Assembly (NCBI GenBank): GCA_903831165.1
Contig: CAIKWV010000075.1
Coordinates: 1 to 13,103 of the forward strand
Length of the DNA stretch: 13,103 nucleotides
From: an uncultured cyanobacterium
Lineage (GTDB): Bacteria; Cyanobacteriota; Cyanobacteriia; PCC-6307; Cyanobiaceae
Reading direction: 5' to 3'
A program made the translations under genes and the position numbers. Shown in pieces: positions 1 to 7,623 of this stretch. Positions within the stretch are counted from its first letter, which is position 1; every line of letters starts with the position of its first letter. The notes under the pieces were generated by a model. That model had not been told where the DNA came from. It worked only from the letters and a program-made list of their open reading frames with translations, and made no database searches.

Positions 1-112
1 CCTGCCCCGTCGCCTCACGGGCCTGACGGCCAAGCAGCAGCGGGACCTCACCAACGCCGTCAAGCGTGCGCGCATCGTGGCTCTGCTGCCCTTCGTGAAT
101 CCCGAAGGCTGA
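1..112 (+). CDS. rpsR: 30S ribosomal protein S18, C-terminal part (partial)
   Basis: This is the last 36 codons of a gene that begins before the window, read from position 2 to a TGA at 110-112. The peptide contains [16 protein letters not shown] followed by [13 protein letters not shown], the highly conserved C-terminal part of bacterial S18 that contacts 16S rRNA and pairs with S6 on the small-subunit platform. The ending matches the normal S18 C-terminus, so only the N-terminus is missing. The next gene begins one base after the stop, so rpsR and the RNase gene are probably co-transcribed. Assignment is firm because the motif is nearly invariant in the family. Confidence 0.95.
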
Positions 113-113
113 G

Positions 114-2192
114 TTGCCCCAGCCCACCCCCCGGCAGGCCGTGCCAGCGGCTCCCCAGCCGGGGGATCTGGTTGGCTTGATCGAAGACCGTGGCCCCCAA
201 TTGGCCATCGTCCAGGACATCCGAGGAAGCCGTGCAACCCTCAGGGTCGGCTCCACGGCGCGGCCCCTTGCCTTGCCGCTGCGACAGCTTGACCTGATTG
301 CCGCGGGTGATCATTTTGCCCCCCCTGCTCCTGGGCCCGCTCAGGGGCCATGGGGGTTGCAAGACTCCGTGCTCGCTGCCTCCCTACCGGCAGTCCGGGA
401 GCTGGGAGCCGCATGGCTCCTGCTGGCCGATTCCTCTGCACCCGACGCCAAAGCTTCGGCCATCAGCCTCGAAGAGCTGGCTGATCTGGTCGGTTCCGCC
501 GCCGATCCGGCCTTGCGGGCGGCGCTGTGGCTGTGGCTTCAGGGTGATCAGACCCTGTTCCGCTGGCGCCAGGGCCAGGTGCTGCCGCGGAGCCTTGCAG
601 AGCTGAGGCCCCTGCGGCTTCAACGTCGCCGGGAACAGTTGGCCGTGCTCCGCCGTGACGCCTGGCATCGCCAGTTACAGCTGCGACAGCCGATTGAGGC
701 CGGGGCCTTGGCAGCAGCCGAAGCCGAGGAGCTGGCGCTGTTGCGCCACTGGGCCCGGGGTGACACCGAGATTCCGCTGCCGGCCCCTCTGCGACAGGCT
801 TTGCATCACGCCCACTGTCCAGCCGAAGCTGGTCCGATCCGCCATCTGCTGGCTGATCTGGGCCAGTGGCCCCGTCACCACCTGCCCTCGCTGGAGGCCA
901 CCACCTGGGAACTGGGTTTCTCGGCGGCTCTGGAGGCCGAAGCGGAGCGGTTGCTGGCGCTGGCGGAAGACCCCATGCCGGGCGATGAACACCGCCTCGA
1001 TCTGAGTCAGCTGCACCTGTTCACCATTGACGATGACGACACGGTCGACATTGACGATGGGCTGAGCCTGGAACCCTCAGCCGCAGGCGGTCTGCCCAGG
1101 CTGTGGATCCACATCGCCGACCCCGGTCGCCTGATCGCCGCTGACAGCCCCTTGGATCTGGAAGCCAGGCGCCGTGCCAGCAGCCTGTACCTGGCCCGGG
1201 GGGCTCTGCCGATGTTCCCCACGGCTTTGGTGACCGGCGTCTTCAGCCTGCGTCAGGGCCAGCGCTGCGCCGCCTGGAGTCTGGCGGTGGACCTCGATGA
1301 AACGGGGGCGGTGGTGACCCACGAGCTGCATCGCAGCTGGGTGAAGCCGGCTTATCGGCTCTCCTACGGCGATGCGGACGAATTGATCGAGCTGGCCCCA
1401 CCGGAAGAGCCGGCGCCCGCCCGGATCCATGCCCTGATGCAGCAGCGCCGGGCCTGGCGCCTGCGGCAGGGTGCCCTGGAGCTGGACCAGCCCGAGGGCC
1501 GGATTCGTTGCCGGCAGGATCAGGCACAACTGGAGGTGACCGACCCGTCGGCCTCCCGCAGCATGGTGGCGGAGGCGATGATCCTGGCCGGTGCCGTGAT
1601 CGCGGCCCATGGCATCCAGACATCCCTCGCCCTTCCTTATCGCAGCCAGCAGAGCGCCAACCTGCCGTCGGAGCAGGAGCTGGCCGACTTGCCCCCCGGA
1701 CCGGTGCGGCATGCCGCGATCCGGCGCTGCCTGGCCCGCGGCCATGTGGGGGTGCAACCAGCCCCCCACTTCAGCCTCGGCCTGGAAGCGTATGTGCAGG
1801 CCACCTCGCCGATCCGGCGCTACGGCGACCTGCTCACCCAGCGGCAACTGGCCCTGCAGCAGGAAGGGGGAGCGGTGCTCGATGAGGCCCAGATGGCCGC
1901 CATGCTGGGCGCCCTGGAGGGCGCGGTGCGCGAAGGCATCACGATCAGCCGCGAGGATCAGCGCCATTGGCAGCAGGTCTGGTTCGAGCAGAATCCCCAG
2001 CCCCAATGGCGCGGCCTGATGTTGCGCTGGCTCCGGGTCCAGGACGATCTCGCCCTGGTGCACCTCGAGGATCTCTGCCTCGATTTCCCCTGCCTCTGCC
2101 CCAGTGGCGCCAATCCAGGCGACCCTCTGTTGGTGCGGGTGGAGTTGGTCGATTCGCTGCGGGATCAGCTGCGGCTGCGGGCCAGCGCCTAG
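114..2192 (+). CDS. VacB/RNase II family 3'-5' exoribonuclease (cyanobacterial RNB protein, Zam-like)
   Basis: A 692-residue RNB-family exoribonuclease, predicted to degrade RNA processively from the 3' end in the cytoplasm. The RNB catalytic signature FTIDDDDTVDIDDG lies at residues 303-316. Asp306, Asp312, Asp314 and Asp315 have exactly the spacing of the four Mg-binding aspartates of E. coli RNase II (D201, D207, D209, D210). The second signature, YVQATSPIRRYGDL, lies at 560-573. An N-terminal OB-like segment (about 17-62) and a short S1-like C-terminal domain (from about 630) flank the core. The start is TTG at 114, one base after the rpsR stop, with GAAGG at 104-108 as ribosome-binding site; a GTG at 141 is the alternative, and no ATG lies near the N-terminus. 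The family includes the Synechocystis zam product linked to acetazolamide resistance; orthology to it is inference. Its 3' end overlaps the opposing oxidoreductase gene by 3 nt. Confidence 0.92.
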   Translation: MPQPTPRQAVPAAPQPGDLVGLIEDRGPQLAIVQDIRGSRATLRVGSTARPLALPLRQLDLIAAGDHFAPPAPGPAQGPWGLQDSVLAASLPAVRELGAAWLLLADSSAPDAKASAISLEELADLVGSAADPALRAALWLWLQGDQTLFRWRQGQVLPRSLAELRPLRLQRRREQLAVLRRDAWHRQLQLRQPIEAGALAAAEAEELALLRHWARGDTEIPLPAPLRQALHHAHCPAEAGPIRHLLADLGQWPRHHLPSLEATTWELGFSAALEAEAERLLALAEDPMPGDEHRLDLSQLHLFTIDDDDTVDIDDGLSLEPSAAGGLPRLWIHIADPGRLIAADSPLDLEARRRASSLYLARGALPMFPTALVTGVFSLRQGQRCAAWSLAVDLDETGAVVTHELHRSWVKPAYRLSYGDADELIELAPPEEPAPARIHALMQQRRAWRLRQGALELDQPEGRIRCRQDQAQLEVTDPSASRSMVAEAMILAGAVIAAHGIQTSLALPYRSQQSANLPSEQELADLPPGPVRHAAIRRCLARGHVGVQPAPHFSLGLEAYVQATSPIRRYGDLLTQRQLALQQEGGAVLDEAQMAAMLGALEGAVREGITISREDQRHWQQVWFEQNPQPQWRGLMLRWLRVQDDLALVHLEDLCLDFPCLCPSGANPGDPLLVRVELVDSLRDQLRLRASA

Positions 2193-4054
2193 ATCCCGGA
2201 GCCGGTCTCCGCCAGCCGCGAGACCCGCAACCAGGGCCCCCAGGGGTTGGCGCAGCCGATCAGCGACACGGGGCGCGGCCGCTCCTGGCTCAGCAGCCAG
2301 CGATGCAGGGCCGGCTCCAGCGTGATCACCGGCCACAGCCTGCCGGCCACCAGCAGGGCAAAGCCACCGCTGCCATCCGGCTGCAAGTCGCCCTGCCACA
2401 GCTGCTCACCGCGCTCGGGCGGCGCCTGCCCAGGCTCCAGATCACCCACCCCAGCCAGCTGACCATGGGGATTGAGTGCGCTCGGATGCTCGATCGCCTG
2501 CAGCTGGCGCTGGCGCCACTGGGGGTGATGCCAGGGGGTGTCCCAGAGCGGCAGTGGGGCCGCTGGTGCCTGCGGATCCTGGATCAGCGCCTTCTGCAGC
2601 CGCAATGGCGCCAGTTCCGCCGGCCAGACGCCGTCCTGACAACAGAGGGCCGCCGCCAGGCCCGCTACCTGACCGATGTTCAGCACCAGCGGTTGCAATC
2701 GCGTGGCGCCATTGGCCATGTGGCTGACGCTGAGGCACTTGTCGGCCGCTAGCAGATTGTGCAGATCGCGGCTGACGATCGCGCCGTAGGGGATTGTGAA
2801 CGGCGTACCGCTCCAACGCCCGCCCCAGCGGCAGCTCTTGGGTGCCAGAGGCCAATCTGGGCCGGGGTAGTGGTGGTCGTTGGCGTAGTTGCCCACAGCG
2901 ATCGCTGAGCAATGGCCATGGGAATCCAGGGGCAGGGGAGCGATGCTGGCGCCGGCGGCCTGGGGCAGCAGGTGTTGCTCCAGTACAACGGTCTGGCCCA
3001 CCAGCCGCCGGCCCTCGCGCCAGTAGGGCATCAAGGCCAGGGCCTGCTCCCCCTCCAGGGCCCCTCGCCTGGCCTCAAGGGCTGTGGGGAACGCTCGCCC
3101 CGGCTGCAGCCAGCCGCCACTGAGGTCAGCCAGCAGCTCGGCGAATCGCAGACTGTGGCGCTGCATGTCAGCGTCGAGCTCCGTCTCCGCCGCCTGTTGT
3201 TGGCTCCGGTTCAGCGTCGAGCCAAAGGCGCGGTCCAGGTCTCCATGCCAGTCATTGCCCTGCAGGGGCCAGTTCAGCATCACCAACCCACCCGGCAGGC
3301 GCCCATAGGTCAGGGTTTTCTCCAGGCCGAAGGCCTGGGTGGCCCCCTCAAAGGGCGCCGGCAGAGGGGCGACAAGTCGTTCCGGCGGGCCGCAATCCGG
3401 CGCCAGCTGGCCCATCACCACCCAGGTGGGGGATTGCACCGGTTGCCGTCGGAAGAAGGGATCGCTCTCCAGCCGCGCCTGGACCGGCGCACTCGGCTCC
3501 TGCCAGGACTCCTGGGATTCCCAGCCCAGGCGGAACCCGGCGCCACTGAGGCCGATCAGCTCGCCACGATCGCTGCCATCGATGACGATGCGCGGATGGA
3601 GGCTGATCAGCTGATCGGGCTCCCCAGCAGCCCCGCCGCTCTCCCGACAGATCTTCAGTTCGGTGATCAGGTTCCGGCGGCTCACCACCTCCAGCAGGCT
3701 GCAGTTCGGCCACCAGGTGATGCGGGCTTCAGCGGCCAACCAACGGCGCAGGATCCGTTCCGCCGTGGCCGGGCGATAGCCGAAACAACTGACCCAGTTC
3801 TGATCCAGCCCCTCGGGTTCCTCCTGCTCCAGGGCTCGCAGCAGGGCGCCCCAGAGGCCGCTCTGCCAGGGGGTCAGTTCATTGCCGTCAGGGGCGCAGA
3901 CACCGGCCGCGCTGACCATGCCGCCCAGCCAGGGGCCAGGGGTCAACAGCAGGGTTTCAGCACCGGAGCGGCCTGCCTGCAGGGCCGCCGCCACACCGCC
4001 ACTGCCGCCTCCCCAGACCACCACCTCCACATTGCGCCCGCTGCCCACACCCAT
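2189..4054 (-). CDS. FAD-dependent oxidoreductase (FAD_oxidored family), substrate unknown
   Basis: A 621-residue flavoprotein. The N-terminus has a beta strand followed by the dinucleotide-binding motif GGGSGGVAAA (residues 15-24), and a second conserved FAD-contact region near residues 437-480 reads LLAADKCLSVSHMANGATRL, then GQVAGLAAAL. This arrangement is that of the FAD_oxidored (PF12831-type) family, whose members are mostly uncharacterised dehydrogenases or oxidoreductases. There is no signal peptide or membrane segment, so it should be cytoplasmic. The ATG at 4054-4052 is the first good start; no strong Shine-Dalgarno is visible, which is common in cyanobacteria. The gene is alone on its strand, divergent from metG and convergent with the RNase gene, so context gives no clue to its substrate. 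Flavoprotein assignment is strong; the reaction is unknown. Confidence 0.85.
   Translation of the reverse strand: MGVGSGRNVEVVVWGGGSGGVAAALQAGRSGAETLLLTPGPWLGGMVSAAGVCAPDGNELTPWQSGLWGALLRALEQEEPEGLDQNWVSCFGYRPATAERILRRWLAAEARITWWPNCSLLEVVSRRNLITELKICRESGGAAGEPDQLISLHPRIVIDGSDRGELIGLSGAGFRLGWESQESWQEPSAPVQARLESDPFFRRQPVQSPTWVVMGQLAPDCGPPERLVAPLPAPFEGATQAFGLEKTLTYGRLPGGLVMLNWPLQGNDWHGDLDRAFGSTLNRSQQQAAETELDADMQRHSLRFAELLADLSGGWLQPGRAFPTALEARRGALEGEQALALMPYWREGRRLVGQTVVLEQHLLPQAAGASIAPLPLDSHGHCSAIAVGNYANDHHYPGPDWPLAPKSCRWGGRWSGTPFTIPYGAIVSRDLHNLLAADKCLSVSHMANGATRLQPLVLNIGQVAGLAAALCCQDGVWPAELAPLRLQKALIQDPQAPAAPLPLWDTPWHHPQWRQRQLQAIEHPSALNPHGQLAGVGDLEPGQAPPERGEQLWQGDLQPDGSGGFALLVAGRLWPVITLEPALHRWLLSQERPRPVSLIGCANPWGPWLRVSRLAETGSGI
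2898..2905. repeat. HIP1 octamer in the FAD oxidoreductase gene
   Basis: GCGATCGC inside the minus-strand oxidoreductase coding sequence, the only copy seen in the left two thirds of the window. Confidence 0.75.
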
Positions 4055-4083
4055 GGTCCCCGACCGATCTCGCTGCGAATCCT

Positions 4084-4098
4084 GCCCCAGCCTGGGGC
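4084..4098. repeat. GC-rich perfect hairpin in the divergent spacer
   Basis: GCCCCAGCCTGGGGC forms a 6-bp perfect stem (GCCCCA/TGGGGC) with a 3-nt GCC loop. It sits 30 bp upstream of the oxidoreductase start and about 110 bp upstream of metG. It has no T tract on either strand, so it is not an intrinsic terminator. It may be an operator-like dyad or a 5'-leader hairpin, or simply chance in GC-rich DNA. Confidence 0.3.
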
Positions 4099-4120
4099 TG
4101 GCCCATCAGGGCCGGAGCTG

Positions 4121-4151
4121 TTCCCTCCGGGGCGGGAGCTCTGGGTAGGAT
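4121..4151 (+). promoter_or_regulatory. Candidate sigma-70-type promoter for metG
   Basis: TAGGAT at 4146-4151 matches four of six bases of the -10 consensus, with a weak -35-like TTCCCT at 4121-4126 (19-bp spacing). It would start transcription about 45-50 bp before the metG ATG at 4207. It is the best -10 in the 152-bp divergent region, but it is assigned by eye only. Confidence 0.3.
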
Positions 4152-4206
4152 CCGCCCGACTGGGCAGGGCCGTAGCGGCGGTGCCGTGTGCCCCCTGAAC
4201 CTGCCG

Positions 4207-5778
4207 ATGCCTTACACCCTCACCACCCCCCTTTATTACGTCAACGATCGGCCGCACCTGGGCAGCACTTACACCACCCTGGCCTGTGATGCCATCGCCC
4301 GCTATCAGCGGCTGCAGGGACAGGCGGTGGTGTTCATCACCGGCTGCGATGAGCACGGGCTCAAGATCATGCGCACCGCTGAGGCGGCGGGCCTCACCCC
4401 CCAGGCCCATTGCGATGCCATCAGTGAGCGTTACCGCGAGCTCTGGCAGCGATTCCAGATCAGCAACGACCGCTTCATTCGCACCAGCGATCCCCGTCAT
4501 CACCAGCTGGTCGAACAGTTCTTCGCCCGGGTCGAAGCCAGCGGTGATGTGGTGGAAGGGCATCAGCAGGGTTGGTACTGCGTCGCCTGTGAGGAGTTCA
4601 AGGACGATCCCCATGAAAGCGACGATCCGGAATGTGCGATCCATCGCCGGCCGTTGGAATGGCGCGATGAGGTGAACCTGTTTTTCCGCCTGTCCCGCTA
4701 CCAGCAGCAGATCGAAGAGCTGGTGGCCCGGGAGGGCTTCATCGCTCCGGCATCCCGTCGCCGCGAGGTGGAGAATTTTGTCGCCGGTGGCTTGAAGGAT
4801 TTCTCGATTTCACGGGTGGATCTGCCCTGGGGCATCCCGGTGCCGGGTCATAGCGGCCACACCTTTTACGTCTGGTTCGATGCGTTGCTGGGCTATCTCT
4901 CCGCCCTGCTGGAGCCAGGAATGCCCGTCGATCTGGAGGCGCTGGCTACCCGGGGCTGGCCTGCCCAGCTGCATGTGATCGGCAAGGACATCCTGCGCTT
5001 TCATGCCGTGTTCTGGCCGGCCATGCTGCTCTCGGCCGGACTGGCGTTGCCGACCACGGTGTTCGGCCACGGTTTTCTGACCCGCGAGGGCCAGAAAATG
5101 GGTAAATCCCTGGGCAATGTGCTCGATCCCGAGCTGTTGCTCGAGCGCTGCGGTCGTGATGCGGTGCGCTGGTATCTGCTGCGGGACATTCCCTTCGGAG
5201 ATGACGGTGACTTCCAACAGCAACGCTTCAGTGATCTGGTCAATAATGACCTCGCCAATACCATCGGCAACCTGCTGAATCGCACGTCTTCGATGGCGCG
5301 CAAATGGTTTGACGGCTCCGTGCCTCCGGCCGGCGCGGCGGCTCTGGCCGCCCATCCCCTGGCCCAGGCGGCGACCGATGCCGCTTCGTCGTTCCAGGCC
5401 GCCATGGAGCGACTGGATTTCCGAACAGCTGCCGAAAGTGTGCTGCAACTGGCCATCGGCGCCAATGGTTTTCTCAATGAGAATGCTCCCTGGAAACGGA
5501 TGAAGACAGCGGGTGAGGAGAGCCAGGTCGGCGAAGACCTTTACGCGGTGCTTGAAACCAGCCGCTGGGTGGGCCTGCTGCTGGCGCCGCTGTTGCCCGA
5601 ACTCTCCTCGCGTCTGCTCGAGCAATTGGCCCAGGAGCCGATCGACAGCAGCAGCGACTCGCTGGCCTCCCCTTCGCCCTGGCAGCAGGCCCTGCACTGG
5701 GGCGGCCTGCCCCCCGGCCTGGAGCTGCCGGAGCCGGTTCCGGTGATGCAGCGCCTCGAGCTGGATGGCCCGCTGTGA
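4207..5778 (+). CDS. metG: Methionyl-tRNA synthetase
   Basis: A class I aminoacyl-tRNA synthetase that charges tRNA-Met with methionine, including the initiator. With the start at ATG 4207 it is 523 residues, beginning MPYTLTTPLYYVNDRPHLGS. Frame-compatible GTG 4186 would add seven non-conserved residues. PHLGS (16-20) is the HIGH-type ATP-binding motif and KMGKS (297-301) the KMSKS-type loop. The connective-peptide domain holds a single zinc knuckle, Cys125, Cys128, Cys143 and His146, like the Thermus-type enzyme and unlike the four-cysteine E. coli type. NENAPW in the C-terminal helical domain is the usual anticodon-contact region. The protein ends without the Trbp111-like dimerisation domain of E. 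coli MetRS. Its TGA overlaps the GTG start of lptC by 4 nt (GTGA), suggesting translational coupling. Confidence 0.97.
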   Translation: MPYTLTTPLYYVNDRPHLGSTYTTLACDAIARYQRLQGQAVVFITGCDEHGLKIMRTAEAAGLTPQAHCDAISERYRELWQRFQISNDRFIRTSDPRHHQLVEQFFARVEASGDVVEGHQQGWYCVACEEFKDDPHESDDPECAIHRRPLEWRDEVNLFFRLSRYQQQIEELVAREGFIAPASRRREVENFVAGGLKDFSISRVDLPWGIPVPGHSGHTFYVWFDALLGYLSALLEPGMPVDLEALATRGWPAQLHVIGKDILRFHAVFWPAMLLSAGLALPTTVFGHGFLTREGQKMGKSLGNVLDPELLLERCGRDAVRWYLLRDIPFGDDGDFQQQRFSDLVNNDLANTIGNLLNRTSSMARKWFDGSVPPAGAAALAAHPLAQAATDAASSFQAAMERLDFRTAAESVLQLAIGANGFLNENAPWKRMKTAGEESQVGEDLYAVLETSRWVGLLLAPLLPELSSRLLEQLAQEPIDSSSDSLASPSPWQQALHWGGLPPGLELPEPVPVMQRLELDGPL

Positions 5779-6203
5779 CACACCCCCTGTCGCCGATCGA
5801 GTTCAGGCCTGCACGACTGGGGCTGGTCGCCTTGGCGCCCCTGCTGCTGACCGCGTTGGCGGCCTGCTCCAGCGGCAAACCGATCACCCAGGACGAGAAT
5901 GCCCCCCCGTTCGTGTTCCGCTCGCTCGATCTGCGCCAGCAGGATCAACAGGGCCGGCCCTCCTGGAGTCTCACCAGTCCTGAGGCCCGCTACGACCTGC
6001 GCCGGCAGGTGGCTCAGGCGGTGACCCCCAAGGGAATCATCTATCGCCATGGCCAGCCTGCCTATCGCCTGCAGGCCACCAGCGGCACCGTGATCAACGA
6101 CGGCGACGTGGTGTTGCTGGAGGGCCAGATCCGCGTCGAGCAGGTGGGACGTCAACCGGTGCTGATTCAGGCCTCCAGGGTGCGTTGGTTCCCATCGCGT
6201 TAG
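5775..6203 (+). CDS. lptC: LptC-family lipoprotein, N-terminal portion (ends at in-frame TAG)
   Basis: First 142 codons of an LptC-type (DUF1239) protein; in the Lpt machinery LptC receives lipopolysaccharide from the LptBFG transporter and passes it to the periplasmic bridge. The start is GTG 5775, overlapping the metG stop. A hydrophobic segment (about 14-30) ends in the lipobox LAAC with Cys31, so the product should be a membrane-anchored lipoprotein facing the periplasm. From about residue 45 the sequence is a strand-rich LptC jelly roll, for example GTVINDGDVVLLEGQIRV. The reading frame ends at TAG 6201-6203 after VRWFPSR, in the middle of a strand-forming domain. The same frame then stays open for 270 more codons, so this is best read as the first part of one interrupted gene of about 413 codons. 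Alone it could fold only as a truncated LptC. Confidence 0.8.
   Translation: MTHPLSPIEFRPARLGLVALAPLLLTALAACSSGKPITQDENAPPFVFRSLDLRQQDQQGRPSWSLTSPEARYDLRRQVAQAVTPKGIIYRHGQPAYRLQATSGTVINDGDVVLLEGQIRVEQVGRQPVLIQASRVRWFPSR
6201..6203 (+). other. In-frame amber codon interrupting lptC
   Basis: TAG lies between CGT (Arg) and CGC ATG (Arg-Met), in frame with both the upstream 142 codons and the downstream 269 codons. One base change from CAG (Gln) would create it; AAG, GAG, TGG and TAC are other one-step ancestors. It may be a genuine nonsense mutation, a sequencing error or a coupled stop/restart. Confidence 0.85.
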
Positions 6204-6206
6204 CGC

Positions 6207-7016
6207 ATGGAGATCGACCGCAAACCCCGGGCCAGTGATCCCCAGTACCGGCTCAGCTCCAGGCAGGCCACCTTTCTGTTCGATCAGGATCTGCTCAAGC
6301 TCCGGGGTCAGCCGCTGTTGGAGCGTTGGACGACGCGCTTCGACCCGTTCAAGGATCCGGAGCGCTCTGATCCGGACACCGTGGTTCGGGTCAGCGAGGC
6401 CGACTGGAATTCCGGCACCGGCGCCCTCCAGACCCGCGGCCCCGTGGTTGCCAACCGTCGTGCGCCTGGGCGCAGCCGGAGCCAGCCGCTGCAGAAGCTC
6501 ACGGCCTCAGCCCTAGAAGGCAACACCCAGCAGCAGCAACTGCGTCTGCTCGCCCCGGTGATTTACACCGACAGCGTCGATCACGCCCAGTTGGAGGCCC
6601 GGGAGGTCCGGCTGGATCTCCGTGAGAACACCGCCAGCAGCAGCGAACCTTTCCATGGGACCCGTGGCGCCCTGGCGGTGCAGGGGCAGAGCTTTGATCT
6701 GCACGAGGCCCAGACCAGTGTTGAAATCCCCTCCGGTTGTGTGATCCGTCTGCACGACGACCTGCTCACCGCCAGACGCTGTCGCTGGAACTGGGTCAGC
6801 CAGGAGGTGGAAGCCGACGGCGATCTGGAACTGCGCCGCACCGAAAACCGGCAGATCACCCGAGGACAGAGACTGCGGGGGCGCCTTGGTGGTCAGGGTT
6901 CGGTCCTGGTCTCCACCCCCTCCGGTCGGGTCTTCAGCCAGTTCCAGGTGCCGAGCCGACCGGGCCCGCCCCGGCTGCAACGGCCGCGTCCAGCGCCGGA
7001 GCCCATTCGGCTGTAA
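6207..7016 (+). CDS. lptC: LptC-family protein, C-terminal portion (same frame, after the TAG)
   Basis: 269 residues continuing the LptC frame, from ATG 6207 to TAA 7014-7016. It contains further LptC-like beta-strand repeats, for example QYRLSSRQATFLFDQDLLKL near its start and AVQGQSFDLHEAQTSVEI near residue 160. Cyanobacterial LptC homologues are longer than the 190-residue E. coli protein and carry repeated domains of this kind. No signal peptide precedes it and no Shine-Dalgarno lies before the ATG, so as an independent gene it would yield a cytoplasmic product unable to act in the periplasm. The frame shows no further stops and keeps high G/C at third positions, which argues that it was under coding selection until very recently, or still is. 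The proline-rich tail overlaps the opposing CCB-like gene by 83 nt. Confidence 0.75.
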   Translation: MEIDRKPRASDPQYRLSSRQATFLFDQDLLKLRGQPLLERWTTRFDPFKDPERSDPDTVVRVSEADWNSGTGALQTRGPVVANRRAPGRSRSQPLQKLTASALEGNTQQQQLRLLAPVIYTDSVDHAQLEAREVRLDLRENTASSSEPFHGTRGALAVQGQSFDLHEAQTSVEIPSGCVIRLHDDLLTARRCRWNWVSQEVEADGDLELRRTENRQITRGQRLRGRLGGQGSVLVSTPSGRVFSQFQVPSRPGPPRLQRPRPAPEPIRL

Positions 7017-7623
7017 GCCGCTGCGTCCAGCCCTCCAGCCAGGTCAGATCGCTGCGGCTGAAACAGCGCGCCGACCATCCCCCCACCAGCAGCAGGCCGC
7101 GATCGGCGATCGGCTGGACAAGCACCGATGGCAGTCCGGGCAGCAGCCCCTCGAATTCCTCCCGGCCGGGATAGAGCCTGAGGTCCACCAGGGAGATTGC
7201 CTTGCCGCTCTCCAATGCGCGCTGGCTGATGGCACCGGCGACAAAGTCGGCCTCCGCCAGCAGTCCCCGTCGCAGCAGGCAGTTCTGGTCCCAGAGCAGC
7301 AGCAGACAGGCTGCCGGGGTGGCGGTCAGGATCAGGGCGCTGCCCCAGCCCAACTCCCGGCGCAACGGTTCGGGCAATCCCTCCACCAACACCAGCCCCT
7401 CCCGGCCGCTCAGCGCCGCCCGTTCAGCCACGACCGGGGTGATGCGGGTCCACAGCAAACCCACCAGCATCAGCACCACCGACAGGATGGCCGCAACCAC
7501 ACCGGCCCGCTGCAGGGCCGGATCGACCGCCTCGGCACTGAGCTGGTTGATGACGGTCATGACCAGTCCCACGGCCCCGGCGACCACCGGGATGCGGGCA
7601 GGGGCGGGCAGCGCCGAGACCAC
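6934..7623 (-). CDS. Cofactor assembly of complex C subunit B (CCB2/CCB4-like)
   Basis: A 229-residue protein matching the CCB2/CCB4 family (DUF2930), which in chloroplasts and cyanobacteria acts in covalent attachment of haem c(i) to cytochrome b6 of the b6f complex at the thylakoid membrane. Two N-terminal membrane segments (about 11-28 and 39-61) are followed by a soluble domain with GREGLVLVEGLP and, later, GLLLVGGWSARCFSRSDLTW. The last family-like stretch is WLEGWTQRL. The remaining tail of about 26 residues is alanine/glycine-rich and overlaps lptC. The start is GTG at 7623-7621; an internal ATG at 7560 would cut into the first membrane segment and is unlikely. The gene is divergent from the TerB-like gene across 78 bp. 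Which of the two paralogues (CCB2 or CCB4) it is cannot be told here. Confidence 0.8.
   Translation of the reverse strand: MVSALPAPARIPVVAGAVGLVMTVINQLSAEAVDPALQRAGVVAAILSVVLMLVGLLWTRITPVVAERAALSGREGLVLVEGLPEPLRRELGWGSALILTATPAACLLLLWDQNCLLRRGLLAEADFVAGAISQRALESGKAISLVDLRLYPGREEFEGLLPGLPSVLVQPIADRGLLLVGGWSARCFSRSDLTWLEGWTQRLTAEWAPALDAAVAAGAGPVGSAPGTG

Noticed and set aside
1077..2399. Long minus-strand frame (440 codons) opposite the RNase gene
   Set aside because: The plus strand carries the RNB catalytic motifs. The antisense translation is low-complexity (Gly, Gln, His, Ala-rich), as expected for a shadow in GC-rich DNA.
2912..4198. Long plus-strand frame (428 codons) opposite the oxidoreductase gene
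   Set aside because: The minus strand encodes a clear FAD-binding protein; the plus frame has shadow-like composition and no motifs.
4810..5781. Minus-strand frame of 323 codons opposite metG
   Set aside because: metG is certain from its class I synthetase motifs; the antisense frame is Gln/Gly/His-rich without domain features.
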